44,045 bases of DNA from an uncultured Prevotella sp. (GTDB lineage: Bacteria; Bacteroidota; Bacteroidia; Bacteroidales; Bacteroidaceae), in NCBI GenBank assembly GCA_900314935.1, contig OMXE01000023.1, forward strand, positions 1 to 44,045. The letters are read 5' to 3'. Below are positions 9,201-16,675 of this stretch, piece after piece. A program made the translations under genes and the position numbers. The notes beneath the pieces were generated by a model. It searched no databases, was not told where the DNA came from, and saw only the letters and a list, made by a program, of their open reading frames with translations. Position 1 is the stretch's first letter, and each line of letters begins with the position of its first letter.

Positions 9201-9260
9201 AGCCACAGCATTAACAGGAGCCAATTGATGGGCAAGTGAACTTTCAAGTTTTAATTCCAT
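6246..9260 (-). CDS. res: type III restriction enzyme, Res subunit
   Basis: The 1004-residue protein is a superfamily 2 helicase-nuclease. It has the Walker A motif METGTGKT near residue 90, DEPH (motif II, LIIDEPHRM) near 235, SKWTLKEGWDNPNV, and the motif VI-like QEVGRGLRLP near 580. The C-terminus carries SPDFMYVV ... IVIETKA, a PD-(D/E)xK nuclease site. Res uses ATP to communicate between two inversely oriented Mod-recognised sites and cuts beside one. Its start overlaps the end of ptuB by 10 bp, so it is translationally coupled to the Septu-like pair rather than lying next to mod as usual. Length is normal and the frame intact. Confidence 0.93.
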   Translation of the reverse strand: MELKLESSLAHQLAPVNAVATVVEASIKEQAKASHQNPVLPKKLNAVALEQVRREVGIYDKATKKRIHEQNLPEKIQALPAHSILDIKMETGTGKTYVYTRTIFELHKRCGFNKFIIAVPTLPIKAGTAAFIDDREVMRHFSNVCGYNSEIELCLLEPQKQKKKGRLIMPSAVGHFFYGNHHVKNKIYVMLLNTQLITSGKLLTREDYDQPLGIFHKPVDAIKDTLPILIIDEPHRMDRSSKSYGALIESFCPQLVIRYGATFPEFTFGRGKNKIVAKDYQELLYELNAADSFNQGLIKGVAKEHLELPGGRKADKKVKVVSIASGSSVNLKYTNVSNLNGSTSTLGVNDSLRSIDADLDGVIVEGITKNSILLSNGQEKFIGDEFYPDQYSVSYLEGMIELALLRHFETERQNFCREGLPIKTLTLFFIDNIESFRGPSGKNDGWLRLKFLEILKKKVHQELKKSNTKEYEDYLKATLECLESTCAGYFSQDNNDTDENIANEVKAILHGKKDLLSFKDKDGNPNVLRFLFSKWTLKEGWDNPNVFTICKLRSSGSEISKLQEVGRGLRLPVDSAGNRISDSAFMLNYIVDFTERDFADKLVKEINGELESDKKRALEITYEDIVSVAQKRGLDETTFFIELLQKGYVNINKQIVTDKFDDLLKDYPEFNASGNGVNTNRIINRNSARTDTIHIRKAKFEELRELWQQLNRKYILYFDKEIDHKLETDLPDIIEKKHVFSHQVVESRREELGIEDGIAYLKEDSHVALTLHGRHYAYNEFLARSSRYTNIPIQILHQGICQAVANGCQITDEVFNEDSLTRLIAAIDDWKCNELLSFVRYKQANYKAKETKLTNADGSVKKEVVQAYIGRKMVPGTTPDRYLYDAYAHDSDLELENIRTQISEVVVYGKIPSHSICIPTVASSNYSPDFMYVVKKTDGSKELNIVIETKAYDKESHITPDEDTKISCAEEFFKTMTANGYTVHFLKQINSTGVKTIIDSLMEE

Positions 9261-10183
9261 GCAGGTACTTTTCCGTTAAATAGGTCGTAAAAGATGTCAT
9301 ATAACATAAAGGTATTCCAATAATCATCAAGTTTAAATTTATCGTGCAAGAAAGACGTGTTGGAATCAAAAAACTCAGATTTATAAAGTTCTCTTGCAAA
9401 CAAATCATCACGTTGACTAATCGTGTGGCAACTATAGATTTCCTCTTTAGGGACATGTGATAAAATAAACCATAACCTACGAATCTGTTTAAGTGAATCA
9501 TATTGAAGATTTGTATGGTTTATAACTTCTTCTATTTTACTTTGTATGTTTGGTTCAATATCGCATTTCCCGTGAATATCACCATCAGATGTATAATCTA
9601 TGTACTCAAAAATATGCTGTAGGAAATAAACAGGATAGGCATCTTCTTCCTTGCGGAATTCGTTACAACAAACTTTAGATTTCCCTTCATGTTGATTTCT
9701 AACATAAGGAAAAGTCCCATTACATGAAACTACAAGATTATTATATGCAACCTTATGCGGTAATCCTGGTCTAGATTGGTCGTGATTTAACGATTCATAT
9801 TCATCAGTCATAACCACTTCCTCTGGAGACAATTCGGGCGCACTTTGATAATAGGGTACTTTACTATTACCACTAGTAAAACTACGTGGGATGATATGCT
9901 CAAGTGTAATTACTTCATCACTATCTTCTTCTCTTTGTGCAGTTTTTAGTTTGCGCAGACAGTAACAACAAAGATTGTGTTGGTTAGCAAGAAGAATATT
10001 AATCATCTTCTTCCTATATTCACGATTGTTGTGAGAACAAAAAGTCTGGGTAGAACCAGCATCACGATTGTCATATCTTATTTCATGGTACCGTCCGTCT
10101 GTTCCACAGCAACAAGTCTGCAAATAATCTTTTGTTACTTGCACACCTTCCTTCTTGTTTTTTGACTTATCAATATAGAGCAT
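9251..10183 (-). CDS. ptuB: HNH endonuclease, PtuB-like
   Basis: The 310-residue protein has an HNH nuclease core: CCYCLRKL (about residue 71), then LEHIIPRSF with the metal-coordinating histidine (about 92), then NNLVVSCNG (about 147) and a second Cys pair in SKVCCNEF. This layout fits the HNH partner of Septu systems (PtuB) and the related retron-associated HNH family. The start shares one base with the stop of the AAA ATPase gene, and its end overlaps res. PtuB-type nucleases form a complex with PtuA and cut nucleic acid when infection is sensed. Assignment to Septu rests on the ATPase-HNH pair, not on an alignment. Confidence 0.78.
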   Translation of the reverse strand: MLYIDKSKNKKEGVQVTKDYLQTCCCGTDGRYHEIRYDNRDAGSTQTFCSHNNREYRKKMINILLANQHNLCCYCLRKLKTAQREEDSDEVITLEHIIPRSFTSGNSKVPYYQSAPELSPEEVVMTDEYESLNHDQSRPGLPHKVAYNNLVVSCNGTFPYVRNQHEGKSKVCCNEFRKEEDAYPVYFLQHIFEYIDYTSDGDIHGKCDIEPNIQSKIEEVINHTNLQYDSLKQIRRLWFILSHVPKEEIYSCHTISQRDDLFARELYKSEFFDSNTSFLHDKFKLDDYWNTFMLYDIFYDLFNGKVPAWN

Positions 10184-11607
10184 TATCCCAGTTTCTTTAA
10201 AGATTCACTAATCCGTTTGTCTATTGCTTCTAGTGATAGAACCCCCTTGGCTAATATTGATCTTTTTAGATTCTCGGCCTGCTCGTTATAACCTTTACTT
10301 ATCATATAAGCACAACGAGAAATCCAACGGTTCAGTTCTTCATCATTAGGATTGACATCCATAACTTCTTGTATTCCAGAATTCATATCCAACCCATATA
10401 TATCAAACATCGGAGTTGGTTTTATTTGATGTGGCTGCATTTTCAATATTTGATTTTGCCCATCTACAGTCTTTATTCCTGTAAGAACTAAAGGAGAATG
10501 AGTAGAAACTACAAACTGCAAATTTGGGAATGTTTCCATAAATCCGCCCAAAACAACTTTTTCCAACTCTGGATGTAAATGTAGATCAATTTCATCTATG
10601 ATGGCAAGCCCTTTTATATCGCAACTTTTACCTTCACTTAAAATATATGAACGATAAGCTAAATCAAGAACAATATTGAGCAAGCGTTTATAACCAGCTG
10701 GCAACTTTCTAAAAGATTTATATTTGTCATTTTCGTTAATTGTGACAATACATAATTTGTCATCATCAGGATGTAATTCTAATGACACAATATTATATAT
10801 GCTATCTTCAATACCTATATGCTTAGAGAAATTAACCAGACATGTTTCTATAGTGGAAATTTCATTTTTGTACATTTCTAACATTTGCCTTTCCAAAAGC
10901 ATCGCTTTGTCTTCAGTTTCTTTTTCTATACCAAAATCATGGACTGCATCATTCATCATTCGGAATCTCCTTTCAAGGCGATCTCTATTTCTCATAGTAC
11001 GCTCAAAGCGTTCTATCCATTCTTTGGTACATCCTTCCTCTTCATCCCAATCAAAATAACCAAAGTTTCGCAAAGATGCTATTTTCGCTTTTATCGTTTT
11101 CTTTTTCTTATCCTCCCGGTGTGGGAAACTGTCTGAGAAATATGCTAACAAAGGTAATTCATTCGTTTCTCTATGCCATTCATAAAAAGAAAGAAAAGCA
11201 TCTTCAAACTCCGATGGACGAAGTCTGCAATTTTTTGCAATGACACTTATTTTCCAGTCAACATCATTCAGGCTTTCACCAAAGTTTGCATTGGCAGCAA
11301 CTTCAATGAACTTGTCTTCGCTATTATTAAAATCATCTTTCGCAAAGCTTTCTGGATGCAAATAAGGATTGTTATTAGTTATGGTCTTTACATCAACGAC
11401 CTTCTTCTTACTTTTACCCTTAATCTTTACATTCTCTGTAACATTATACGAATACATTATAAAGCTCATGGCTTTATGAATAGCATGAATAAGTGTAGAT
11501 TTACCAGCGCCATTCTTGCCAAACAAGACTGTTACATGCGGTGCAAATTCCACTTCATAATTTTTAAAGCAGCGGAAATTTTTAATATTTAACTTCTTTA
11601 GATACAT
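10183..11607 (-). CDS. ptuA: AAA ATPase, PtuA-like
   Basis: The 474-residue protein has an ABC/SMC-like ATPase head: LNIKNFRCFKNYEVEF at the start, Walker A GKNGAGKST near residue 31, a LPAGYKRLLNIVLDL signature-like helix, Walker B LAIIDEIDLHLHPE near 340, and STHSPLVL (H-loop). No TOPRIM domain follows, so it is not an OLD nuclease; the nuclease is the separate HNH gene that overlaps it. This is the PtuA arrangement. The gene lies 18 bp after mod and 1 bp into ptuB, inside the R-M operon. ATP binding probably holds the HNH partner in check. Confidence 0.8.
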   Translation of the reverse strand: MYLKKLNIKNFRCFKNYEVEFAPHVTVLFGKNGAGKSTLIHAIHKAMSFIMYSYNVTENVKIKGKSKKKVVDVKTITNNNPYLHPESFAKDDFNNSEDKFIEVAANANFGESLNDVDWKISVIAKNCRLRPSEFEDAFLSFYEWHRETNELPLLAYFSDSFPHREDKKKKTIKAKIASLRNFGYFDWDEEEGCTKEWIERFERTMRNRDRLERRFRMMNDAVHDFGIEKETEDKAMLLERQMLEMYKNEISTIETCLVNFSKHIGIEDSIYNIVSLELHPDDDKLCIVTINENDKYKSFRKLPAGYKRLLNIVLDLAYRSYILSEGKSCDIKGLAIIDEIDLHLHPELEKVVLGGFMETFPNLQFVVSTHSPLVLTGIKTVDGQNQILKMQPHQIKPTPMFDIYGLDMNSGIQEVMDVNPNDEELNRWISRCAYMISKGYNEQAENLKRSILAKGVLSLEAIDKRISESLKKLG

Positions 11608-11625
11608 AAGTCTGAAGATTTATTG

Positions 11626-13659
11626 TTAATACCTTACATCAATATTCACAGTGAGCGTTTTACTACCGTCTTTCAGTGTCCGCAGATTCTTCTGCAACTC
11701 TTCGCGATGGGTGAAGCCAAAGCTATAGCCGAAAATGACGATGTTCTGAGGTGAGAATGCCTCGCCATTATATTTGTCCATCAGTGTGGCTATACTTCCT
11801 GCAGAGAACTTATCATCAGGATTAATCAGATAGAGATGATTGCCTTTATAATAGGCCGTATAGCCATTGAGGTCTATTTCCTCTGCATCCTCAGTTAACC
11901 CATAGCCATCAGCAACAAGCCATGTACGTAACACTGTCTCCACTCCAAAATCATCAGCCGTGAGATCAGTCATGACATCTTTGTCTGGATTGAAAGTTTC
12001 CATCTTTAACAGCAAGTTCTCCTTAGGTTCTTCCAGCGTATAGTGTTTAAAGCCTAAGTCGCCCGCAAATAGAGGGTTCTCTTCACGAACTTTATTGGAT
12101 GCGCGTTTGATGCGCTCCATTCCTATCTGGTCGATAGTATGGGGAACATTTAATTCATCGCATAAATTGATGGCGTTCTTAATAGTTGTTTTGCCACTAC
12201 CAGTTGCTCTTGTAAGAGCGATATCTAAATCCTCCTGAATTTGTACAAGAATGTATTTTACCTTTTTATCTCTAATATTAAGAACTGACTCCGCTGTTGT
12301 TCCTGAACCCGAGAAGAAATCAACAACGATGTCGCCGTCATCAACGCCTATGGCCGTCAGAAGCTTTGAGATTATCTCTGGGTCTTTGGGATTACTGAAA
12401 CAATTGGTTCCCATCAGACTTGTCAGTTTCTTTGATGCGACACGTCCATCACGATAGATAATGCTTGTTAGACTTTGATTGAGAGTGTCCTTTAAATATG
12501 TTTTCTTGTTAGGAACGGTTGTCTCATCATCACCAAAATGAATGTATCCTTCTTTTATCTTTTCCTTCATTGTTTCTTCAGGAAAGCGCCAACCACTTTC
12601 TGGTTCTTTAACAACTTTTCCCGTGATAGGATGAATCACATCGTAACGGTATTGCCCATAGTTTGGACCAGAAATGTTATCAGGGAAGTAGACACCTCTT
12701 TCATCCATCCAGTTATAATGTTTACTATCATAAATAGGATTTGAAGGAGGAAACTGCTTATACCATTTTAAGGCTTCTTGATGGATTGCTTTCCAATCAT
12801 TACCATGCTTTGCCTTGAACTTGTCAAAAGCTGCAAAGATTTCATCAGTACCCTGCTTGGGTTCAATCCATTCCCCAGCATTATATTCCTTTGATTTGAC
12901 ATACGCAAGAATATACTCATGTTGCATGGAAATATAGTCTTCATCATTCTTGCTACTATTCTTCCATACTATTTCTCCTGCTAGGTTTTCTTCGCCAAAA
13001 ATATCATTGCAGAGAAGACGCAGGTTGGCCTCCTCATTTTCATCTATAGAAATAAGAATAACGCCATCCTTTTTTAGCAAGTCTCGGGCAAAAGACAATC
13101 TGGGCAGCATGAATGTCAACCAAGCTGCATGACTGGCAGAGCCGCGTCGCGTCATGGATAGTATGCGCTCTGCACGCTCTGGCGTTATATCCAAACGCTG
13201 AGCCAGTTCCTCTTTTGAAAATGAGAACTTATCATTGTAGACAAAACCATCGCTACCTGTATTGTAAGGAGGGTCAATGTATATCACTTTTACCTCCCCA
13301 CTATATGACTTCACCAAGTGCTGAAGAGCATCCAAATTGTCACCACTGATATAGACATTCTGACTATCCTTGTTTTCTGGTTTTGAATTATGCTCAATAT
13401 CTGGACGAATCAATGTAGTGGTGTCCATGTTTGTCAACATACGTGCATAGTTCTTGCCCAAGAAGTTAAAACCAGTAGTCTCGTCAGTGATATTAGTGCC
13501 CTCTGGGAGTGCAGCACGGAATTTCTCAATGTCGAAATCACCTTCAGTAGTAAAACACTGAGGAAAATAGTGTTTCAATACTTCCAGTTCTTTTCCGCCA
13601 GCCTGTGCTCGCTCATTCTTATCTATTATATCTTTTACCATATCGGTTTGTTCTTTCAT
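11626..13659 (-). CDS. mod: type III DNA adenine methyltransferase, Mod subunit
   Basis: The 677-residue protein has motif IV DPPYNTGSDGFVYNDKF (about residue 129) before motif I VVDFFSGSGTTAESVLNI (about 443), the order of beta-class N6-adenine methylases of type III systems. The intervening ~250 residues (WKNSSKNDEDY to NKKTYLKDTLNQSL) form the target recognition region that sets specificity. It methylates one strand of an asymmetric site and is needed by Res to recognise DNA. It is the first gene of the operon. ATG 13659 would leave a leader of only about ten bases after the -7 box at 13677-13684, so ATG 13641 (MVKDIIDKNERAQ) is an equally good start. No simple repeat for phase variation is seen near the start. 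Confidence 0.93.
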   Translation of the reverse strand: MKEQTDMVKDIIDKNERAQAGGKELEVLKHYFPQCFTTEGDFDIEKFRAALPEGTNITDETTGFNFLGKNYARMLTNMDTTTLIRPDIEHNSKPENKDSQNVYISGDNLDALQHLVKSYSGEVKVIYIDPPYNTGSDGFVYNDKFSFSKEELAQRLDITPERAERILSMTRRGSASHAAWLTFMLPRLSFARDLLKKDGVILISIDENEEANLRLLCNDIFGEENLAGEIVWKNSSKNDEDYISMQHEYILAYVKSKEYNAGEWIEPKQGTDEIFAAFDKFKAKHGNDWKAIHQEALKWYKQFPPSNPIYDSKHYNWMDERGVYFPDNISGPNYGQYRYDVIHPITGKVVKEPESGWRFPEETMKEKIKEGYIHFGDDETTVPNKKTYLKDTLNQSLTSIIYRDGRVASKKLTSLMGTNCFSNPKDPEIISKLLTAIGVDDGDIVVDFFSGSGTTAESVLNIRDKKVKYILVQIQEDLDIALTRATGSGKTTIKNAINLCDELNVPHTIDQIGMERIKRASNKVREENPLFAGDLGFKHYTLEEPKENLLLKMETFNPDKDVMTDLTADDFGVETVLRTWLVADGYGLTEDAEEIDLNGYTAYYKGNHLYLINPDDKFSAGSIATLMDKYNGEAFSPQNIVIFGYSFGFTHREELQKNLRTLKDGSKTLTVNIDVRY

Positions 13660-13676
13660 TATATCTAATATGGCTA

Positions 13677-13684
13677 CAAAGTTA
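13677..13684 (-). promoter_or_regulatory. probable -7 box of the defence operon
   Basis: The minus strand reads TAACTTTG here, matching TAnnTTTG, 18 bp before the longer mod start. No clear TTTG -33 element is found at the usual 19-21 bp spacing, so the call is tentative. Confidence 0.45.
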
Positions 13685-13789
13685 CATATTATTATTCAAA
13701 CATGTAGCGTAATAGCAATATTTCTATAATAACACCAACAATTTTATGGTTCTTGCATAATTAACCTCTTGGGGATAGATGATTGAAAT

Positions 13790-13975
13790 TTCATCCAGTT
13801 CTCTTTATTGCACATCAACAGGACGTGAACTCTTACCTATCTTCACCCAATCCTCTCTGAAACTGGGGTTCTTGCAAGAATGCAAGCGAAAGGCTACGGG
13901 TAGGCGACCGCAGGTCGGGAATCCAGAGGCCGAGCGGGTTAATATGTATACGTAGTCAGGTTCTTTGGCGTTCAT
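13790..13975 (-). pseudogene. GIY-YIG (T5orf172-type) N-terminal remnant
   Basis: From ATG 13975 the frame reads MNAKEPDYVYILT, then 22 foreign residues, then NPSFREDWVKIGKSSRPVDV, then Q and a stop. In the family as I recall it, YILT and NPSFREDWVKIGKSSRPVDVRSKELD are contiguous. After the stop the frame continues with RELD before losing similarity near 13790, so the gene is broken by a stop codon and truncated. It marks the right edge of the defence island, directly upstream of mod. A TATATTTG -7 box lies at 13998-14005. Confidence 0.65.
13871..13936. repeat. 66-bp GC-rich insert with short inverted repeats
   Basis: This 66-bp block splits the GIY-YIG remnant without changing frame. It is much richer in GC than the DNA on either side. 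It contains CTTGCA-AGAA-TGCAAG (13871-13886) and CGACC-GCA-GGTCG hairpins. GGTT occurs on both sides (13867-13870 and 13937-13940). It looks like a small mobile palindromic element. Confidence 0.55.
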
Positions 13976-14008
13976 TTCGTTTTTAATTATTTCGATGCAA
14001 ATATACAA

Positions 14009-14646
14009 AAATAATTGGATAAGAATGAGGGTTTGGTTGATTTTATTAGAAAAAACTTAAATCTGCGTCTGTCTTAATCAATCCACTCATATTCCTCCGC
14101 TATATTGTGTAATTACGTGATTACCAGACGAATCGGGGCGGAGGAATTTTAGGGGGGTATGTGTTGGAAAAGGAGTGGGGCGATAATAAGGTGACTATCT
14201 AGGAATAGGAAGGCTGTTTGTTGTGTGCAAGAAGGTGGTAAAGTGATGGGAAAAGGGTGTCTAACGAATCTGTCACTTAAGTCGGAAGATGTTGGAACTT
14301 AAGTCGGAAGATACTGCTACTTAAGTCGTAGATTGCAGGAACTTAAGTGGTAGATTCGAAAGACGGTATCTTTCTTGTCGATAGAAGGGCGTTTTTTATT
14401 GGTTGGAACGAAGGAAAAACTTTATATTATTCTGTCACTTTTTCATAGTGTTGGATATGTATTCAAGGTGGACGAAGAAGGGTGTGACCACCAATAGTTA
14501 TGGGCGCATTACGATTCTCTCTAAAAAGTTGCTCCGCCAACAACCTTCTGATTATAAATCAATTAGGCGTATTAGCGGAGCATTCTTTTATTCTCATTTG
14601 TGGCGAGAATAAACGTATATGATACCCTGTTTCTTACTAAGCTGGC
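14009..14646. other. non-coding spacer with repeats
   Basis: No convincing gene is seen in this ~640 bp; the 69-codon frame at 14403-14612 has no recognisable motif or start signals. It holds the four 22-bp repeats at 14275-14362 and a 7-bp inverted repeat (GCTCCGC about 14530 / GCGGAGC about 14575). Confidence 0.5.
14275..14362. repeat. four tandem 22-bp repeats with ACTTAAGT core
   Basis: ACTTAAGT, an 8-bp palindrome, begins at 14275, 14297, 14319 and 14341: exactly 22 bp each time. The first two units share ACTTAAGTCGGAAGAT; the third and fourth have the variants CGTAGATT and GGTAGATT. About two helical turns per unit places the palindromes on one face of the DNA, as in protein-binding iterons. 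Confidence 0.8.
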
Positions 14647-15021
14647 TTACCAGCGCGGGGGCAGGATGATGTTGTCGATGTCGTGGGCCGCACGGAAGAG
14701 GGGAGAGATCTCGTCGTCGGTGAAGCCCGCGATGCCACAGCCGATGCGGGTGACGAGGAAGGTCAGGTCGGGGTGTTCCTTGGCGAACGCAATGAACTCA
14801 TCTACATAGGGACGAATGGTTTCCACACCGCCCTGCATGGTGGGAATGGCGTAGCTCTGACCTTGCAGACCAACGCCTTGTCCCCAGATGGCTCCAAACT
14901 TGCGGTAGGCGACATGGGCCGCACCACCTGCATGCATCCCTCGCAGGTTACTGCCAAACACGAAGATCTCGTTTGGCAGCAACTCTGTGATGAAATCGGG
15001 GGTTGTTCTTTTCTGTTCCAT
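14647..15021 (-). CDS. macro-like domain protein (A1S_2505-type)
   Basis: The 124-residue protein has NEIFVFGSNLRGMHAGGAAHVA near its N-terminus, then GVGLQGQSYAIPTM and TRIGCGIAGF. This glycine-rich pattern matches a small family related to macrodomains and annotated as A1S_2505-like phage non-structural proteins. Macrodomains bind or hydrolyse ADP-ribose derivatives, but the exact activity of this branch is unknown to me. It lies four bases after ybjQ and is probably co-transcribed with it. No signal peptide. Confidence 0.7.
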   Translation of the reverse strand: MEQKRTTPDFITELLPNEIFVFGSNLRGMHAGGAAHVAYRKFGAIWGQGVGLQGQSYAIPTMQGGVETIRPYVDEFIAFAKEHPDLTFLVTRIGCGIAGFTDDEISPLFRAAHDIDNIILPPRW

Positions 15022-15025
15022 ATAT

Positions 15026-15343
15026 TTATATCACCACTGCAGTTCCACTGGTGGCAACCATGATCATCGAGTTGTTGCCGCCAATGGTCTCGTAGTCGAT
15101 GTCGATGCCTACAATGGCATTGGCTCCCATGGCGCGGGCGCGTTCCATCATCTCGTTCATCGATGTGTCCTTGGCTTCGCGCAATACCTGTTCGTAACTA
15201 CCAGAACGACCGCCTACGATGTCGCGGATGCCTGCAAATAAGTCCTTTACAAAGTTTGCACCAATAATGGTTTCACCTGTCACCACACCCTTGTACTCGC
15301 GGATGGTGCGACCTTCAATCTGAGGAGTTGTAGAAAGTATCAT
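15026..15343 (-). CDS. ybjQ: YbjQ-family (DUF74) protein
   Basis: I choose ATG 15343 ([14 protein letters not shown], 105 residues) because this is the usual family start and length; the frame stays open upstream only through spacer DNA. The family motif [20 protein letters not shown] is followed by [19 protein letters not shown] and [17 protein letters not shown]. YbjQ proteins form pentamers and are of uncertain function; a heavy-metal-binding label is traditional. It sits downstream of the guaA terminator and forms a short operon with the macro-like gene. Confidence 0.9.
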   Translation of the reverse strand: MILSTTPQIEGRTIREYKGVVTGETIIGANFVKDLFAGIRDIVGGRSGSYEQVLREAKDTSMNEMMERARAMGANAIVGIDIDYETIGGNNSMIMVATSGTAVVI

Positions 15344-15400
15344 AATCGTTTTGTTTAAATGATTCATAGTATTAGACGAAAGAAAGGTGCGAAAAGTTGC

Positions 15401-15436
15401 AAAAAAAGTGGCAGGATCTTTCCTGCCACTTTTTTG
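15401..15436 (-). terminator. terminator of guaA
   Basis: A 16-bp perfect stem (15401-15416 with 15421-15436; core AGTGGCAGGA / TCCTGCCACT) has a 4-base loop and A/T runs at both ends. It lies two bases after the guaA stop and separates guaA from ybjQ. Confidence 0.9.
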
Positions 15437-15438
15437 TT

Positions 15439-16422
15439 TTATTCCCACTCAATGGTACCGGTGGGTTTCGGAGTGAGGTCGTAAAGGACACGATTCACAC
15501 CAGGAACCTCGGTGATGATGCGCTGAGTGATGTGGTGGAGGAGGGAGTAGGGGATCTCCTCGATGGTGGCGGTCATGGCATCACGTGTGTTCACGGCACG
15601 GATGATGACGGGCCAATCCCAACTGCGCTTGTTGTCTTTAACACCCGTTGACTTATAGTCGGGCACGATGGTGAAGTACTGCCATACCTTGCCTTCCAAA
15701 CCGTTCTTGGCAAACTCTTCGCGGAGAATGGCGTCAGACTCACGCAGGGCTTCAAGACGATCGCGGGTGATGGCACCTGTGCAACGAACACCCAGTCCGG
15801 GACCAGGGAAGGGTTGACGGAACACCATGTTATCGGGCAGTCCGAGTTCCTTTCCAACCACTCGCACCTCATCCTTGAAGAGCAGCTTGATGGGCTCCAC
15901 CAGTTCAAAATTCAGGTCTTCTGGCAGACCACCCACGTTGTGGTGTGACTTCACAGGACCAGACTCGACGATATCGGGATAAATGGTACCCTGAGCCAGG
16001 AAGCTGATACCTTCCTGCTTACGGGCCTCTTCTTCAAATACACGAATGAACTCTGCACCGATGATCTTGCGCTTCTGCTCGGGGTCGGAGATGCCTGCGA
16101 GCTTGTCAAGGAAACGGTCGGTGGCATCCACATACACCAAATTGGCATCCAGCTCATCGCGGAATACGCGTACCACCTGCTCGGGCTCACCCTTACGCAG
16201 CAGACCGTGATTCACATGAACTGATACCAACTGCTTACCCACGGCCTTGATGAGGAGGGCTGCCACCACAGAGGAGTCAACACCGCCTGAGAGGGCCAGA
16301 AGCACCTTCTTGTCACCAATCTGAGCACGCAGCTCGCTGATTTGTTCTTCAATAAATTTCTGGGCCAGCGCTGGAGTCGTGATGCGCTCCATCGAGGCTG
16401 GACGTACGTTACCTGTTGCCAT
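15439..16422 (-). CDS. guaA: GMP synthase, ATP pyrophosphatase subunit only
   Basis: The open frame runs back to 16572 through the tRNA, but the protein starts at ATG 16422 ([14 protein letters not shown]), giving 327 residues. It has the PP-loop [14 protein letters not shown] (about residue 46), the [15 protein letters not shown] [13 protein letters not shown], the [13 protein letters not shown] motif and the C-terminal PTGTIEWE. These are the ATP-pyrophosphatase and dimerisation domains that turn XMP into GMP. The N-terminal glutamine amidotransferase half (~190 residues) of the usual ~510-residue enzyme is absent and not encoded nearby, so this is a split-type GuaA that needs a separate amidotransferase, or uses ammonia. 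Confidence 0.9.
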   Translation of the reverse strand: MATGNVRPASMERITTPALAQKFIEEQISELRAQIGDKKVLLALSGGVDSSVVAALLIKAVGKQLVSVHVNHGLLRKGEPEQVVRVFRDELDANLVYVDATDRFLDKLAGISDPEQKRKIIGAEFIRVFEEEARKQEGISFLAQGTIYPDIVESGPVKSHHNVGGLPEDLNFELVEPIKLLFKDEVRVVGKELGLPDNMVFRQPFPGPGLGVRCTGAITRDRLEALRESDAILREEFAKNGLEGKVWQYFTIVPDYKSTGVKDNKRSWDWPVIIRAVNTRDAMTATIEEIPYSLLHHITQRIITEVPGVNRVLYDLTPKPTGTIEWE

Positions 16423-16460
16423 AAATCTTATATTTAATAATAATGATGGTGCGAATAAAC

Positions 16461-16491
16461 AAAAAGAGACATCGCCAAGCGATGTCTCTTT
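16461..16491 (-). terminator. terminator downstream of tRNA-His
   Basis: A 13-bp perfect stem (16463-16475 with 16479-16491, AAAGAGACATCGC / GCGATGTCTCTTT) has a 3-base loop, and the minus strand runs into a T tract. It lies five bases after the tRNA 3' end, so guaA likely needs its own promoter in the ~40 bp that remain. Confidence 0.85.
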
Positions 16492-16495
16492 CGAG

Positions 16496-16570
16496 GGTGC
16501 CCGGTGGGACTCGAACCCACGACATTCAGAACCACAATCTGACGCTCTAACCAACTGAACTACGGGCACC
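16496..16570 (-). tRNA. tRNA-His (GTG)
   Basis: The minus strand folds as a cloverleaf. The 7-bp acceptor is GTGCCCG (from 16569) with CGGGCAC (to 16497). The anticodon stem TCAGA/TCTGA encloses the loop TTGTGGT, with anticodon GTG. The T arm is GTGGG-TTCGAGT-CCCAC. The extra 5' G (16570) opposite C73 (16496) is the hallmark of tRNA-His. CCA is not encoded. Confidence 0.96.
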
Positions 16571-16675
16571 ATGTACCGCCTTACTTCGATGAACGAAGAG
16601 CCTTTGGGCGTTTAGCGGGTGCAAAGATACGGGATTTATTTGAGATGGCCAAATAAATCCCGCTATTTTTTCTAT

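Noticed and set aside
11626..13659. Phase-variable mod gene
   Set aside because: Type III mod genes are often switched by simple repeats, but none of useful length was seen at the start or in the gene.
14275..14362. CRISPR array
   Set aside because: The repeat period is only 22 bp with 6-bp variable parts; there is no room for spacers and no cas genes are present.
14403..14612. 69-codon open frame on the plus strand
   Set aside because: No motif, no plausible ribosome site or promoter box before it, and composition like its non-coding surroundings.
16423..16572. Extended N-terminus of guaA
   Set aside because: The extra codons translate the tRNA-His gene and its terminator, so they cannot belong to the protein.
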